DNA of 64,000 nucleotides from the NCBI RefSeq assembly GCF_038396785.1, contig NZ_CP151087.1:4650001-4714000 (forward strand), read 5' to 3'. This DNA comes from Sphingobacterium thalpophilum (lineage in GTDB: Bacteria; Bacteroidota; Bacteroidia; Sphingobacteriales; Sphingobacteriaceae). The notes beneath the pieces are model-generated. The model saw only the letters and a program-made list of their open reading frames with translations. It had not been told where the DNA came from and ran no database searches. A program made the translations under genes and the position numbers. Shown here piece after piece: positions 45,508-54,826 of this stretch; position 1 is the stretch's first letter; each line of letters starts with the position of its first letter.

Positions 45508-46395
45508 ATGAATCTTTTAGATGGTAAACTAGTTTCCGAAAAAATTAAAGAACAAATTGCGTTAGATGCGGCTGAATTTACGACACAGACTGGCCGTAAG
45601 CCTCATTTGGTTGCTATCCTTGTGGGGAATGATGGTGGTAGCGAAACCTATGTAGCTAGCAAAATGCGCAACTGTCAACTGGTCGGCTTTGAATCAACAA
45701 ACATTCGTTATGATGAAAACATAACAGAGGATGAATTGATCGCTAAGGTCAAAGAAATCAATCAGGATGAGTCTATCGATGGTTTGATTGTTCAGTTGCC
45801 TTTACCAAAACATATTGATCCAGATAAAGTTACCGAAGCAATTGATTACCGCAAAGATGTGGATGGTTTCCATCCGATCAACCTCGGACGTATGCAACGT
45901 AATCTTCCTTGTTTTATTCCAGCTACGCCATATGGTATTATGTTGATGTTGGATTATTATAAGATCGATACAGCAGGCAAGCACGCCGTAGTGGTTGGAA
46001 GAAGCAATATCGTAGGATCGCCGATGAGTATCTTACTGGCTCGTAATTCCAATCCAGGTAATTGTACTGTAACATTAACACATAGTCGCACAAAAGACCT
46101 TAAAACAGAGGTTTTGCGGGGTGATATCGTTGTTGCGGCAATCGGTAAGAAAAATTTTGTTACAGCAGACATGGTGAAAGATGGGGCAGTAGTAATTGAT
46201 GTCGGTATTAATAGAGAAACTTCTACAGCAACGAAATCTGGTTTTAAGCTATATGGTGATGTCGATTTTGAAAATGTTGCTCCTAAAGCATCCTGGATTA
46301 CACCTGTACCGGGCGGAGTTGGGTTAATGACGATCGTCGGTTTATTGAAAAATACACTGGAAGCTGCAAAAGGAACAATCTATCCGAAGCAATAA
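45508..46395 (+). CDS. folD: Bifunctional methylenetetrahydrofolate dehydrogenase/cyclohydrolase
   Basis: A 295-residue NADP-dependent one-carbon enzyme. Motifs: SETYVASKMRNCQLVG with the catalytic Lys, QLPLPKHID, and the Rossmann part VVVGRSNIVGSPMS. The C-terminal signature reads PGGVGLMTIVGLL; the usual PGGVGPMT has Pro where this protein has Leu. Otherwise complete. Confidence 0.96.
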   Translation: MNLLDGKLVSEKIKEQIALDAAEFTTQTGRKPHLVAILVGNDGGSETYVASKMRNCQLVGFESTNIRYDENITEDELIAKVKEINQDESIDGLIVQLPLPKHIDPDKVTEAIDYRKDVDGFHPINLGRMQRNLPCFIPATPYGIMLMLDYYKIDTAGKHAVVVGRSNIVGSPMSILLARNSNPGNCTVTLTHSRTKDLKTEVLRGDIVVAAIGKKNFVTADMVKDGAVVIDVGINRETSTATKSGFKLYGDVDFENVAPKASWITPVPGGVGLMTIVGLLKNTLEAAKGTIYPKQ

Positions 46396-46481
46396 TTTTG
46401 TCTAATTGGCATAGAAGTTGTATATTGATGTATACGTGCTCTGATGAGCCGTTGAAAACTACACTCATAAATCAATTTATA

Positions 46482-47024
46482 ATGAAAAAAATTGCACTTT
46501 TAGCAGTCGTAGCAGGAGCATTGGTCATGTCTTCTTGCAACAATTCGGAGAAAAAAGACACTACAGCGACAGATTCGGCAAAAACAGTCGGTGAGCATGT
46601 AGATGCGGCAATCGCAGATTTAAAAAATGCGGAGGAAAATGCCCGTTTGAAAGCAGAGCAGGCGAAAAAGGATTTGGATGAAGCTATCGCAAAAGGCGAT
46701 AAAGCCGCCGAGGAAAAGGCTCGAGCTGCTTCTGAAGAAGCTAACACTGCCTGGGAAAAAACCAAGGATGCTTTGCGTAATGCTGGAGAAGATGTAAAAG
46801 AGGGATTGAAAGACGCAAAAGATGCGACAGTAGATGCGACAAATACGGCTGTTGATAAAACAAAAGACGCTGCAAAAGATGTCGCTGACGGTACGAAGAA
46901 AGTTGCAAATGATGTTGCTACCGGAACCAAAGAGGCTGCTAAAGATGTAAAAGATGCTTCCAAAAAAGTAGGTGACGATATTAGTCGGAAAGCTAAAAAT
47001 GTAGGTGAAGCGTTGAAAAATTAG
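46482..47024 (+). CDS. Repetitive helical lipoprotein (LEA/apolipophorin-like)
   Basis: A 180-residue lipoprotein. Start chosen at ATG 46482 because it opens a lipoprotein signal (MKKIALLAVVAGALVMSSC); the frame is open from 46398 but without a signal. After the Cys come charged helices with an imperfect 11-residue pattern such as AVDKTKDAAKDVADG and GTKEAAKDVKDA, like LEA-type or CsbD/YtxH-type stress proteins. Probably a coiled or membrane-lining envelope protein; function unknown. Confidence 0.8.
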   Translation: MKKIALLAVVAGALVMSSCNNSEKKDTTATDSAKTVGEHVDAAIADLKNAEENARLKAEQAKKDLDEAIAKGDKAAEEKARAASEEANTAWEKTKDALRNAGEDVKEGLKDAKDATVDATNTAVDKTKDAAKDVADGTKKVANDVATGTKEAAKDVKDASKKVGDDISRKAKNVGEALKN

Positions 47025-47053
47025 TTGACGTATTTCATTTGAACGATAGGGAA

Positions 47054-47086
47054 GGGGAGCACTTTTTTGAGTGCCCCCCTTTTTTA
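47054..47086. terminator. Terminator between lipoprotein and beta-lactamase-like genes
   Basis: GGGGAGCACT / AGTGCCCCCC stem (one bulge) followed on the plus strand by TTTTTTAT, 30 bases past the lipoprotein stop in the convergent gap. Confidence 0.8.
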
Positions 47087-47119
47087 TATCACATCTTTAT
47101 AATATTGACTTAAATAGGT

Positions 47120-47989
47120 TTATTGGTAATAATCCCATAATAATTTGGAAAGCTTACGGGTAAGCACCTCTGCTTCATTTGTTTTACCCCAGCTTTTGTC
47201 TACATTGTTTTTGGTGAAAATACTGAAAACGTAATCTCCTTTCGGCGCATTGACCAAAATGACCTCATTGCGTACGTCATCTAAAGAGCCTGTTTTTGAA
47301 GCTGTTTTAACAGTGGATGGGATTTGCGATAGTCCTCTTTCATCATAGAACATGTTGCCCATAAAACGATACATCTGATCGGAAGATTTTTGGGATACAA
47401 CTTTGCCTTGTCGGATTAGTGTGACCAAGTCGGCCATTTCTTTTGGTGTAGTCTGGCCCCAGCCATATCTTTCCCAATCTGGCTTCCGCCCCTCTGTCTG
47501 TGAGTTGACACGTGTGTTGGCCAGTTGAAAATCGCTCATTAACTTATTGATCGCGACTCCTCCTCCCGCAAGTTTTTGGTTCCAAATGCTGGTTACATTA
47601 TCACTATACGATAGCATAAGCGCAACCAAGGTTTTCAGGTCAACTTGTGTACTGTCCTTAAAAAATTGCATCAGCCCTGAGCCGCCATATCGTTGACTAG
47701 CACGGTAGAGCAGTTGCTGATCAAGTTGTAGTTCACCTTTTTCAATTTTATCAAAGATGCCGACTAAAATGGGGATTTTGACAATACTTGCCGTCGGGAA
47801 AATGCTGTCGCCCTGGATGTTGACTTCTTTGTTTTTTTTGAGATGGTGTACATAAATGCCGACATCGCCTTGAAAACCCTGAATCAGCTGTTTAATCTGT
47901 GATTCGAGTTTTTTATCGGTAGCGGCTTTTTGACCAAAGGACAGTAATGATAAGAATAGTAACGCAAATGATAGGAATATTTTGTGCAT
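47120..47989 (-). CDS. Class A beta-lactamase-like serine hydrolase, atypical omega loop
   Basis: A 289-residue exported protein with a signal peptide to about residue 19. Serine motif S68-I-V-K71, SDN at 129-131 and KTG at 232-234 are all present in the right order and spacing of class A enzymes. The omega loop (about 160-182, TEGRKPDWERYGWGQTTP) lacks the ExxLN signature with the deacylating Glu and Asn. Resistance function is therefore uncertain; it may be a slow lactamase or a penicillin-binding hydrolase. Confidence 0.85.
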   Translation of the reverse strand: MHKIFLSFALLFLSLLSFGQKAATDKKLESQIKQLIQGFQGDVGIYVHHLKKNKEVNIQGDSIFPTASIVKIPILVGIFDKIEKGELQLDQQLLYRASQRYGGSGLMQFFKDSTQVDLKTLVALMLSYSDNVTSIWNQKLAGGGVAINKLMSDFQLANTRVNSQTEGRKPDWERYGWGQTTPKEMADLVTLIRQGKVVSQKSSDQMYRFMGNMFYDERGLSQIPSTVKTASKTGSLDDVRNEVILVNAPKGDYVFSIFTKNNVDKSWGKTNEAEVLTRKLSKLLWDYYQ

Positions 47990-48143
47990 TGTGAAGATAT
48001 AATATATGTTAAATGTGGTGGATAATAGTTATTTTTATTGTTTATAGGGCTTAAGTTACGAAATATCCATGATTCGTACGCACAGATCGATGAAAAATAA
48101 ACTGGATATTCTAGCACGAACATTGAAAGACTGATTTTTGACT

Positions 48144-48686
48144 ATGAAATTATTTATGATTTTGATCGGTTGTAAACCGAAAAATAGACGGACAGAACAG
48201 CATGACATTTTCTTTGGTATTGGTAATGAGCTCAAGGATTTTGTCGATCCCATTAAAGATTTTTGGCCCGAGGCAGACGGTAAAATTCACATTGATGCGT
48301 ACCGTATTGTCCATAAGATTGGGGAATATGAGATCAAGGTTACTGAAAGGGGGAATGAACAGGCTATTGATTCAGAATTGAAGTTGTTTTTTGTCAATTT
48401 AGGTGGCTACAAACCGAATGAATTTGACGAGTTCCATTACAAAGAACTTATTGTAGCATCTAGTTTGGCCAAGGCGACTGAAAAGGCAAAACGCACTGTT
48501 TTTTGGAAGCACCACAGTTCGGCACATATCGATGATAAGTACGGTTTGGATGTTGATGATATTTATGAGATAGAAGATTTGCTATTACCTCATGATAAAG
48601 AGCTGTATAGTATTCAAATTACGCCAAAGATCGGTCTAGAAGAAGATACCATTGCGAATGGATATTTTAAACTGAGTGCGCTGTAA
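48144..48686 (+). CDS. DUF1543 domain protein
   Basis: A 180-residue protein opening MKLFMILIGCKPKNRRTEQH and DIFFGIG, with two similar halves (the second near VNLGGYKPNEFDEFHYKELIVASS), the layout of DUF1543. ATG 48144 is chosen over a TTG at 48138. No signal or membrane segment; function unknown. Monocistronic with a strong terminator. Confidence 0.82.
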   Translation: MKLFMILIGCKPKNRRTEQHDIFFGIGNELKDFVDPIKDFWPEADGKIHIDAYRIVHKIGEYEIKVTERGNEQAIDSELKLFFVNLGGYKPNEFDEFHYKELIVASSLAKATEKAKRTVFWKHHSSAHIDDKYGLDVDDIYEIEDLLLPHDKELYSIQITPKIGLEEDTIANGYFKLSAL

Positions 48687-48716
48687 TAAGAATGTGCGAT
48701 TAGATTTCTTAAACAT

Positions 48717-48749
48717 AAAAAAGGCTTCTTAATAAAGAAGCCTTTTTTT
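48717..48749. terminator. Terminator between DUF1543 and permease genes
   Basis: Stem AAAAAGGCTTCTT / AAGAAGCCTTTTT with a 5-base loop and T-tracts on both strands, in the convergent gap. Confidence 0.88.
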
Positions 48750-48753
48750 ATGT

Positions 48754-50238
48754 TTAACCAATATTTTGTTGGTTCTGATGTTGTTTTCTAATGACACTAT
48801 GTTTTTTACCGTATACAAAGTAAATCAATAAGCCTAAAGCGAGCCAGACCGCTAAACGCTCCCAGCTTTCAATTGGCAATGAGGCCATCATTAAAATACA
48901 GACCAAGATACCCATGATCGGAACGAAAGGAACCAATGGTGTTTTAAATGGGCGCTCCAAATTAGGATCTGTTTTACGTAGTACTAGAATACCTACACAT
49001 ACAAGGGTGAAGGCAAATAGGGTACCAATACTTACCATATGCCCAAGATCAGAAACTGGAACGAAACCTGCGAATATACTTACGAATACCATGAAAATAG
49101 CATTTGTTTTCCAAGGAGTCTGTCTTTTGGATAAGTCTGAAAATATCTTTGGAAGCAAACCATCTTTACTCATCGAATAAAATACGCGGCTCTGACCAAG
49201 TAACATCACGAGAATAACTGAAGTATATCCTGCAATAATCGTAAGAATCAACGCTGTATTTAAGAAATGATAGCCTGTTCGAGCAAAAGCTGTCGCAACT
49301 GGTTTAGCATCACCTTTGAACATCGTATAGTTTTCGATACCTGTCATGACGTAAGAGAATAAAACATACAAAAGTGTACAGATTATTAACGAGCCGATGA
49401 TACCGATTGGCATACCTTTTTTTGGATCTTTCGCTTCCTGGGCAGCTGTACTCACTGCGTCAAAGCCGATGAATGCAAAAAAGACAACCCCAGCAGCGCG
49501 CAATACACCACTGATACCAAAGTGACCGAAGTCATCACTCTTTAAAAATGACCAAAAGCTTTGTTGTCCACTTTTCACAAGCTCTTCGCCTGCATTTGTA
49601 GGGATAAATGGATCGTGGTTTGCAGGATTGATAAAGCTCCATCCCAAGGCGATAAAAATCAATACTACCCCAACTTTTAGGATAACCAATATATTGTTTA
49701 CCCGGGATGATTCCTGTGTGCCACGCATCAGTAACAGCGATAGTAAACAAACAATAATGATGGCCGGCAGATTGACTACCCCACCTTCCCAAGGGCCTTT
49801 GAGCAGGGTGTCGGGGAGCTGGATATGAAATATCATCAGGAGCTGGTTGAAATACTGAGACCAGCTGACGGCTACTGTAGCTCCTGCTAGTGCATATTCT
49901 AGGACGAGATCCCAGCCGATAATCCAGGCAACAAATTCACCCATTGTGGCGTAGGAATATGTGTAAGCACTTCCGGCAACAGGAATCATAGAGGCAAATT
50001 CGGCATAACAAAGACCTGCGAACCCACAGCCTACTGCTGCGATAATGAAAGATAGGATAACAGCTGGCCCTGCATTTTCAGCAGCGGCAATCCCTGTTAG
50101 GGAGAAAAGTCCTGCCCCAATGATGGCCCCGACACCGAGGGCGATAAGGCCCGAGCTGGACAGTGTCCTCTTTAGCGTGTGTTCTCCATTTTCATTTGCT
50201 TCAGCAATGAGTTGAGGAATCGATTTTTTAAATAGCAT
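48754..50238 (-). CDS. APC family amino acid permease (cationic-amino-acid-transporter-like)
   Basis: A 494-residue transporter with about 12-14 helices. The first helix shows GVGAIIGAGLFSLTGIAA, the broken substrate-binding helix of APC carriers, and helix 6 shows FFAFIGFDAVSTAAQEAKDP. This pattern fits the YfnA/CAT branch of amino acid permeases. Substrate not determinable. Start ATG 50238. Confidence 0.93.
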   Translation of the reverse strand: MLFKKSIPQLIAEANENGEHTLKRTLSSSGLIALGVGAIIGAGLFSLTGIAAAENAGPAVILSFIIAAVGCGFAGLCYAEFASMIPVAGSAYTYSYATMGEFVAWIIGWDLVLEYALAGATVAVSWSQYFNQLLMIFHIQLPDTLLKGPWEGGVVNLPAIIIVCLLSLLLMRGTQESSRVNNILVILKVGVVLIFIALGWSFINPANHDPFIPTNAGEELVKSGQQSFWSFLKSDDFGHFGISGVLRAAGVVFFAFIGFDAVSTAAQEAKDPKKGMPIGIIGSLIICTLLYVLFSYVMTGIENYTMFKGDAKPVATAFARTGYHFLNTALILTIIAGYTSVILVMLLGQSRVFYSMSKDGLLPKIFSDLSKRQTPWKTNAIFMVFVSIFAGFVPVSDLGHMVSIGTLFAFTLVCVGILVLRKTDPNLERPFKTPLVPFVPIMGILVCILMMASLPIESWERLAVWLALGLLIYFVYGKKHSVIRKQHQNQQNIG

Positions 50239-50308
50239 AGGATTAATTCTTTACGATTATTTAGCTTTTCAATTGTTTAATTAATGTCAAATATAAATGA
50301 TCTCAATG

Positions 50309-50336
50309 AAAAAAGGGAAGATTGCTCCTCCCTTTT
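50309..50336 (-). terminator. Terminator after the NAD(P)-binding protein gene
   Basis: AAAAGGGA / TCCCTTTT stem with a 12-base loop, 35 bases after the stop at 50371 in the direction of transcription. Confidence 0.6.
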
Positions 50337-50370
50337 GTAATAAAATCTGAATCAAATGCTTGTTTGGGTA

Positions 50371-51018
50371 CTAATACGCTGCTGTAAAGCGTTTATTGAC
50401 GAATTGTTTGTTCTCAATTTCGTCTGCTATTGCTACAGCAAGATCCTCTACTGATAATCTAGAACGACCATCCTGATCAAATACCGGAGCATCAAGGCCT
50501 GTGCGGTATTTTCCGGTGCGAGTTCCACCAGCATGGGAATTCATTTCTATAGCAGGACTAAACATGGTCCAGGTAAGTTGATCTTCTTTCCGGATGGTAT
50601 TCAGATAATCTGCTGCAGCTAATGCCCCAGGTTTAATTTCTTTGGGAAAATCCGGTGAATCGACCAGTCTATTTCCATCAACCAATAAACTTCCTGCACC
50701 ACCAATAACAATGAAACGATTGATACCGGCATCTTTAACAGCCTGTTGGATGGCCAATGCACCTTTTGTAAAATCTTCGTATAGATTAGGGTTGGTCCAT
50801 CCGGCATTGAAAGCCGAAACAACAACATCAACACCTTTTAGCGCAGAAACCAATTGATTATTATCATTGATATCTACTTGGAGTTTGGTTACTTTTTCAC
50901 TCGATGGAATATTTTCGATGTGGCGGGCGATGGCGACTACGTCATAGTTACGGTTTACCAATTCTTTTACGAGATGAGATCCTACGTATCCTGTGGATCC
51001 AATTACTGCTACTTTCAT
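50371..51018 (-). CDS. NAD(P)H-binding oxidoreductase (atypical SDR, YwnB-like)
   Basis: A 215-residue Rossmann protein starting MKVAVIGSTGYVGSHLVKEL (GxxGxxG motif), with VIGGAGSLLV in the middle, typical of the NmrA/SDR_a5-like group. The catalytic Tyr-xxx-Lys of classical SDRs is absent. It is transcribed 7 bases after an Rrf2 regulator, a pairing also known for B. subtilis ywnA-ywnB, suggesting a quinone or electrophile stress role (inference). Confidence 0.88.
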   Translation of the reverse strand: MKVAVIGSTGYVGSHLVKELVNRNYDVVAIARHIENIPSSEKVTKLQVDINDNNQLVSALKGVDVVVSAFNAGWTNPNLYEDFTKGALAIQQAVKDAGINRFIVIGGAGSLLVDGNRLVDSPDFPKEIKPGALAAADYLNTIRKEDQLTWTMFSPAIEMNSHAGGTRTGKYRTGLDAPVFDQDGRSRLSVEDLAVAIADEIENKQFVNKRFTAAY

Positions 51019-51025
51019 GTTTCCT

Positions 51026-51439
51026 TTAATTAAATGTTTTGCTAAAATCAGCCAGGGTTATCTTTTCCAAACGCTGTACAATATCAGTGTCGACTTCCTG
51101 ATACAGATCCTGGAGTTTGGAGTTGATATTTTTGCCCACAATACAGGCCGGATTGGGATTGTTAAATTTCCCGCCGAAATCGGTTTGCTTGGTGCTGATA
51201 TAAATATCAGCCAAGGTAATCGTTGGATTCTCGGGATTTATGCGAATACCGCCGCCCTTACCTTCTTTACTTGTCAGTAAAGATGCTGTTTTGAGAGATG
51301 CAATTTCTTTGCGAACCACACTTGCATTGACCTGGATGCTTGACGCAATATATTCAGAAGAAAGCCATTGATTTGACTCTTCTAACTGTGCCAGAACCAT
51401 AATGTGTAATGCTGTTGCGAACCTCAAGTTGTGTAACAT
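51026..51439 (-). CDS. Rrf2 family transcriptional regulator
   Basis: A 137-residue Rrf2 winged-helix protein: FATALHIMVLAQL, SSEYIASSIQVNASVVRKEIA and GGGIRINPENPTITLADIY. It has a single Cys (NPACIVG) instead of the three-Cys Fe-S cluster, so a thiol-based or cluster-free sensor of the YwnA type is more likely. It is the first gene of a two-gene operon with the NAD(P)-binding protein. Confidence 0.9.
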   Translation of the reverse strand: MLHNLRFATALHIMVLAQLEESNQWLSSEYIASSIQVNASVVRKEIASLKTASLLTSKEGKGGGIRINPENPTITLADIYISTKQTDFGGKFNNPNPACIVGKNINSKLQDLYQEVDTDIVQRLEKITLADFSKTFN

Positions 51440-51480
51440 CCTCTGCTGATTTTTCTAAATTATAACACAAAGTAACAGAA

Positions 51481-51523
51481 AAGGTTTTAAACTGAAATAA
51501 AAATTATTACAGTTTAAAACCTT
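51481..51523. terminator. Long inverted repeat between the 51555 gene and the Rrf2 gene
   Basis: Perfect 14-bp repeat AAGGTTTTAAACTG / CAGTTTAAAACCTT with a 15-base loop. On the minus strand it continues TTTTCTG, so it can end the transcript of the gene at 51555; its place before the Rrf2 gene also allows an operator role. Confidence 0.6.
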
Positions 51524-51554
51524 CTGACAATCACGTGATAAAAGTGTTTGTTTT

Positions 51555-52241
51555 TTATTTTTTCTCGTTAAATTTTTTATAGCTATCCATGATATAGACC
51601 TTCAGAGTCTCTTGGGTGCTGTTTTGAATAAATTTATAGGAAGGTCTAAACCTTTCCTTAAACAGGGCTAGATCTGAACCATTGAGCGGAGTCAATTCTT
51701 TGATCAGATTTTCGGTGAATTTTCGATCAACTGCTCTTTTCTCAAGTTCTGCGACGAGGAGTTTGTGATTTGAACGTGCCTGTTTTCCCTCTTTGCTAAA
51801 TATACGGCTTGGAGAAATTCGCACTCCGCCGCGGTTTTGACTTGCGTCGGAATACTTTCCTAAAGTCTTCTCGCGCTGGATTTCAGCAGCAAGTCTACTG
51901 TCTGTCATCCGTTCTACGACAACTTCATTGAGTTCGATAACATTATTCATTCTGTTCAAATAGATTCTGCGTAAGCTGCTATCATAAATGAAGACAGTAT
52001 CTTGTTCATATCCCACAGCCTTGATTAACAAGAGGTCGTTAATATTGGCGTCAATTGCAAAGGAGCCATCTCTATTGGTCTGTACTTCAGCCTTGGTTCT
52101 TAAATTTTGAATTTGTGCAGCCTCAATTTTCTCACCGCTGACAAGTTCCATAATAATCCCCTTGGTTTTTTCCTGTGCAACAAGATGTCCACCCATTAGT
52201 GTAATAAGTAAGCAGCTTAGAATCGTTTGTAAGATTTTCAT
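51555..52241 (-). CDS. Exported carboxypeptidase-regulatory-like domain protein
   Basis: A 228-residue protein with signal peptide (MKILQTILSCLLITLMGGHL, VAQ). Residues about 27-95 form a carboxypeptidase-D regulatory-like beta sandwich (GIIMELVSGEKIEAAQIQN, DGSFAIDAN), followed by LNEVVVERM, a relic of the SusC-type DEVVV motif. The rest is helical and unrecognised. No SusD or receptor partner is encoded nearby. Confidence 0.78.
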   Translation of the reverse strand: MKILQTILSCLLITLMGGHLVAQEKTKGIIMELVSGEKIEAAQIQNLRTKAEVQTNRDGSFAIDANINDLLLIKAVGYEQDTVFIYDSSLRRIYLNRMNNVIELNEVVVERMTDSRLAAEIQREKTLGKYSDASQNRGGVRISPSRIFSKEGKQARSNHKLLVAELEKRAVDRKFTENLIKELTPLNGSDLALFKERFRPSYKFIQNSTQETLKVYIMDSYKKFNEKK

Positions 52242-52362
52242 GTGAATAAATATAGTTATGTATTTTCAATCTATGAATGAACAGGGTATTTGCCGTTTTG
52301 TTTACGCCGTACGTTCATGATCGTTCTCTAGCCAAAAATAACGAATAGATTTTGAAAATCTG

Positions 52363-54309
52363 CTAATTTGCTTTCCACGAATTATTGTCTGGGTTCTTGT
52401 CCGGCATGACCATGTCAGGATCTAACTGTACAGATTGCAGTGGCTCTGTGGTCGGAATTTTAAATTGCCATACGTCGTTTCTTTCCCAGATTTCCACTGG
52501 TAGTTTTTTTCGAATCTTCTTGCCCGATACGGTTGTAGCTTCAACAATAACTGGCATCGGTAATTTTTCGAGATTTTCCACGGTGACAAGTGCGCCAAAT
52601 TTTGGCTCGTTGTTGACATAGGATACCGATTTTATACCTTGGTCCATTTGCCAGTTGTTGACAAACCACCCGCGCCAGAACCAGTTTAGGTTTTCACCAG
52701 CACCATTTTCAATGGCTTTGAAGAAATCCTCCGGAGTAGGGTGTTTGTAAGCCCATTCTTGGATATACTTTTTAAAGGCGTAATCGAAACGTTCAGGACC
52801 GATGATTTCGTTTCGCAATAATTTCAGTCCATAAGCTGGCTTATAGTAGACCAAAGCACCAATATTACGTTCTTTCATGTTTTGCGGGGTACTCATGATC
52901 GGTTCAAGATTACGGGCAGTAAAGATGTACGATCTGCTCGCCTGATTACGGTAATATTCGCCATTGTTGAATTCTTTTGTTGCGAGTTCGTTAATAAATG
53001 TATTGAACCCTTCATCCATCCATCCATGTTCACGTTCGTTGGATGCGACAATCATTGGGAACCAATTGTGACCAAACTCGTGGTTGGTAACACCCCAAAG
53101 TGAGCCTGCTTTGGCCTGATTGCCACAGAACGACAAGGCTGGATATTCCATTCCACCGACGTTAGAGGCTACATTGACCGCTACAGGGTAAGGATACTCA
53201 AACCAGCTTTTTGAATAGATTTCAATTGCAGCTTTGGTGTATTCTGTCGAGCGTTCCCAGGCATTGTTACTGTTACTTTCAATTGGATAGGCTGACAACG
53301 CGAGGGATTTTTTTCCACTCGGTAGATTGATCTTCGCACCATCTAATATAAATGCCGTAGAGGACGCCCAAGCAATGTCTTGCGCATTATTAAGTTGATA
53401 TTTCCAGGTTAAGGTTTTCTTGTCAGGCCTGGAGTTTTTTGCGTTAACTTCTTCGGCGGAGCGGATGATCACGGTTTCGTCGCTGCGTTGTGCCTGTTGG
53501 TATCGCTTGAGTTGCTCAGCTGTAAATACTTCCTGTGGGTTTAACAATTCACCACCCAATACAACCATGTGGTTTGCCGGGGTAGTGATCTCAACCTGGT
53601 AATTTCCGAATTCACGATAGAACTCTCCCGGTCCTGTATAAGGAAGGGTATTCCAACCTCTAATGTCGTCATAGACACACAGTCTTGGAAACCATTGTGC
53701 AATGGCATAGATTTTTCCGTTTTTTGTGTCAAGTATACCTGTACGGTCCGCACCGTATTTAGGAACTGTGTATTGGTATTTAATCTTAAAAGTTATTTTT
53801 CCGCCCTTGCTCTTTAACGCAGCAGGAAGTCGAAGCTGCATGCGGGTATCGTTAATAATATGTTCGATCGTATTTCCGTTTACATCCGTAACAGATTGTA
53901 TCTGATATCCACCATCAAAAGTTGAGTTGCCATCACCGTAACGGCTGTTGGTCAAGGGGGAGATCAATTGACCGCGGCCATGTTGTGAAAACATATTTTG
54001 ATCTAATTGTAACCACAGATAGTTCATATTGTCTGGACTATTGTTGCTATAGGTAATCTCGACAGATCCTGTAATTTGATCATTTTGATCGTTCAGGGAA
54101 GCCTGAATTTTATAGTCGGCTGCATTTTGCCAGTAGGCAGGGCCCGGTTTTCCGGCTGCGGAACGATATTCATTGCCATTATTTTTAAAAAACAAGGGTG
54201 CAAAGGCCTCTGTATAGCTGTAATTGGATGTTTTCTCCTGTGCAAAGGCTGGGTAAGCATAGCTCAACGCAACAAGGCTTAAAGAAGCCAGTGCAATTCT
54301 TTTCATCAT
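52363..54309 (-). CDS. M1 family metallopeptidase (aminopeptidase)
   Basis: A zinc aminopeptidase of 648 residues. The frame is open from an ATG at 54360, but the double ATG at 54309/54306 opens the signal peptide MMKRIALASLSLVALSYAYP-AFAQ and is chosen. The exopeptidase motif reads GGMEYPALSF and the zinc site HEFGHNWFP with the second Glu in HGWMDEGFNTFINELA. Periplasmic or envelope bound. Monocistronic. Confidence 0.92.
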   Translation of the reverse strand: MMKRIALASLSLVALSYAYPAFAQEKTSNYSYTEAFAPLFFKNNGNEYRSAAGKPGPAYWQNAADYKIQASLNDQNDQITGSVEITYSNNSPDNMNYLWLQLDQNMFSQHGRGQLISPLTNSRYGDGNSTFDGGYQIQSVTDVNGNTIEHIINDTRMQLRLPAALKSKGGKITFKIKYQYTVPKYGADRTGILDTKNGKIYAIAQWFPRLCVYDDIRGWNTLPYTGPGEFYREFGNYQVEITTPANHMVVLGGELLNPQEVFTAEQLKRYQQAQRSDETVIIRSAEEVNAKNSRPDKKTLTWKYQLNNAQDIAWASSTAFILDGAKINLPSGKKSLALSAYPIESNSNNAWERSTEYTKAAIEIYSKSWFEYPYPVAVNVASNVGGMEYPALSFCGNQAKAGSLWGVTNHEFGHNWFPMIVASNEREHGWMDEGFNTFINELATKEFNNGEYYRNQASRSYIFTARNLEPIMSTPQNMKERNIGALVYYKPAYGLKLLRNEIIGPERFDYAFKKYIQEWAYKHPTPEDFFKAIENGAGENLNWFWRGWFVNNWQMDQGIKSVSYVNNEPKFGALVTVENLEKLPMPVIVEATTVSGKKIRKKLPVEIWERNDVWQFKIPTTEPLQSVQLDPDMVMPDKNPDNNSWKAN

Positions 54310-54478
54310 ACGTCTACTTAAATTATGTTTATTTGCTCCAATATACAATGAAAAGTACATTGAGCCAAAAAAAACGCAAACGACGTTTTATAATAAAAGG
54401 GATAGAAAGTGACCTTAAAGGTTTATTTTGGATAATTGGAGGCTTTTTAGAACCTCCATTCCGGGAAGCATTGTGGAA

Positions 54479-54826
54479 CTATTTTAAATTTGTTACGTAC
54501 TCTGCTTCATTAAAACCGAGTAATATACCTTTGTTGTATTCAATAACAGGACGTTTAATCATACTTGTATTTTCCTGAAGTACTTTATTGGCACTATCAC
54601 TGTCAATGACTTGCTCTTGAGTTTCCGGAGATAACTTTTTCCATGTAGTTCCCTTTTTATTCACTAGAGCCTGCCAGTCTACTTGTTTTTCCCATTCTTT
54701 TAATTTATCCACACTGACGCCTTCTTTTTTGAAGTCATGAAATTGAAAGGGAACATTATTGTCTTCCAACCATGTAAGTGCTTTTTTTACTGTGTTACAA
54801 TTTTTGATACCGTATACCTGTAGCAT
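54479..54826 (-). CDS. Spx/ArsC family protein (YffB-like)
   Basis: A 115-residue thioredoxin-fold protein beginning MLQVYGIKNCNTVKKALTWL. The Cys10-x-x-Thr site and the later block VDWQALVNKKGTTWKKL and IKRPVIEYNKG match the ArsC-like/YffB group. Real arsenate reduction is not shown; no arsenic genes are close. Gene ends 118 bases before the M1 peptidase reading frame. Confidence 0.88.
   Translation of the reverse strand: MLQVYGIKNCNTVKKALTWLEDNNVPFQFHDFKKEGVSVDKLKEWEKQVDWQALVNKKGTTWKKLSPETQEQVIDSDSANKVLQENTSMIKRPVIEYNKGILLGFNEAEYVTNLK

Noticed and set aside
46472..46963. 163-codon open frame opposite the repetitive lipoprotein gene
   Set aside because: It mirrors the Ala/Lys/Asp-rich repeats of the real lipoprotein (Ser/Ala/Phe-rich antisense reading) and has no start context of its own.
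47120..47989. Confident call as an antibiotic-resistance beta-lactamase
   Set aside because: The deacylation loop motif is missing, so only a class-A-like serine hydrolase is supported.
54198..54578. 126-codon frame overlapping the M1 peptidase start
   Set aside because: Runs antisense through the peptidase signal sequence and into the antisense of the Spx-like gene; no recognisable protein features.
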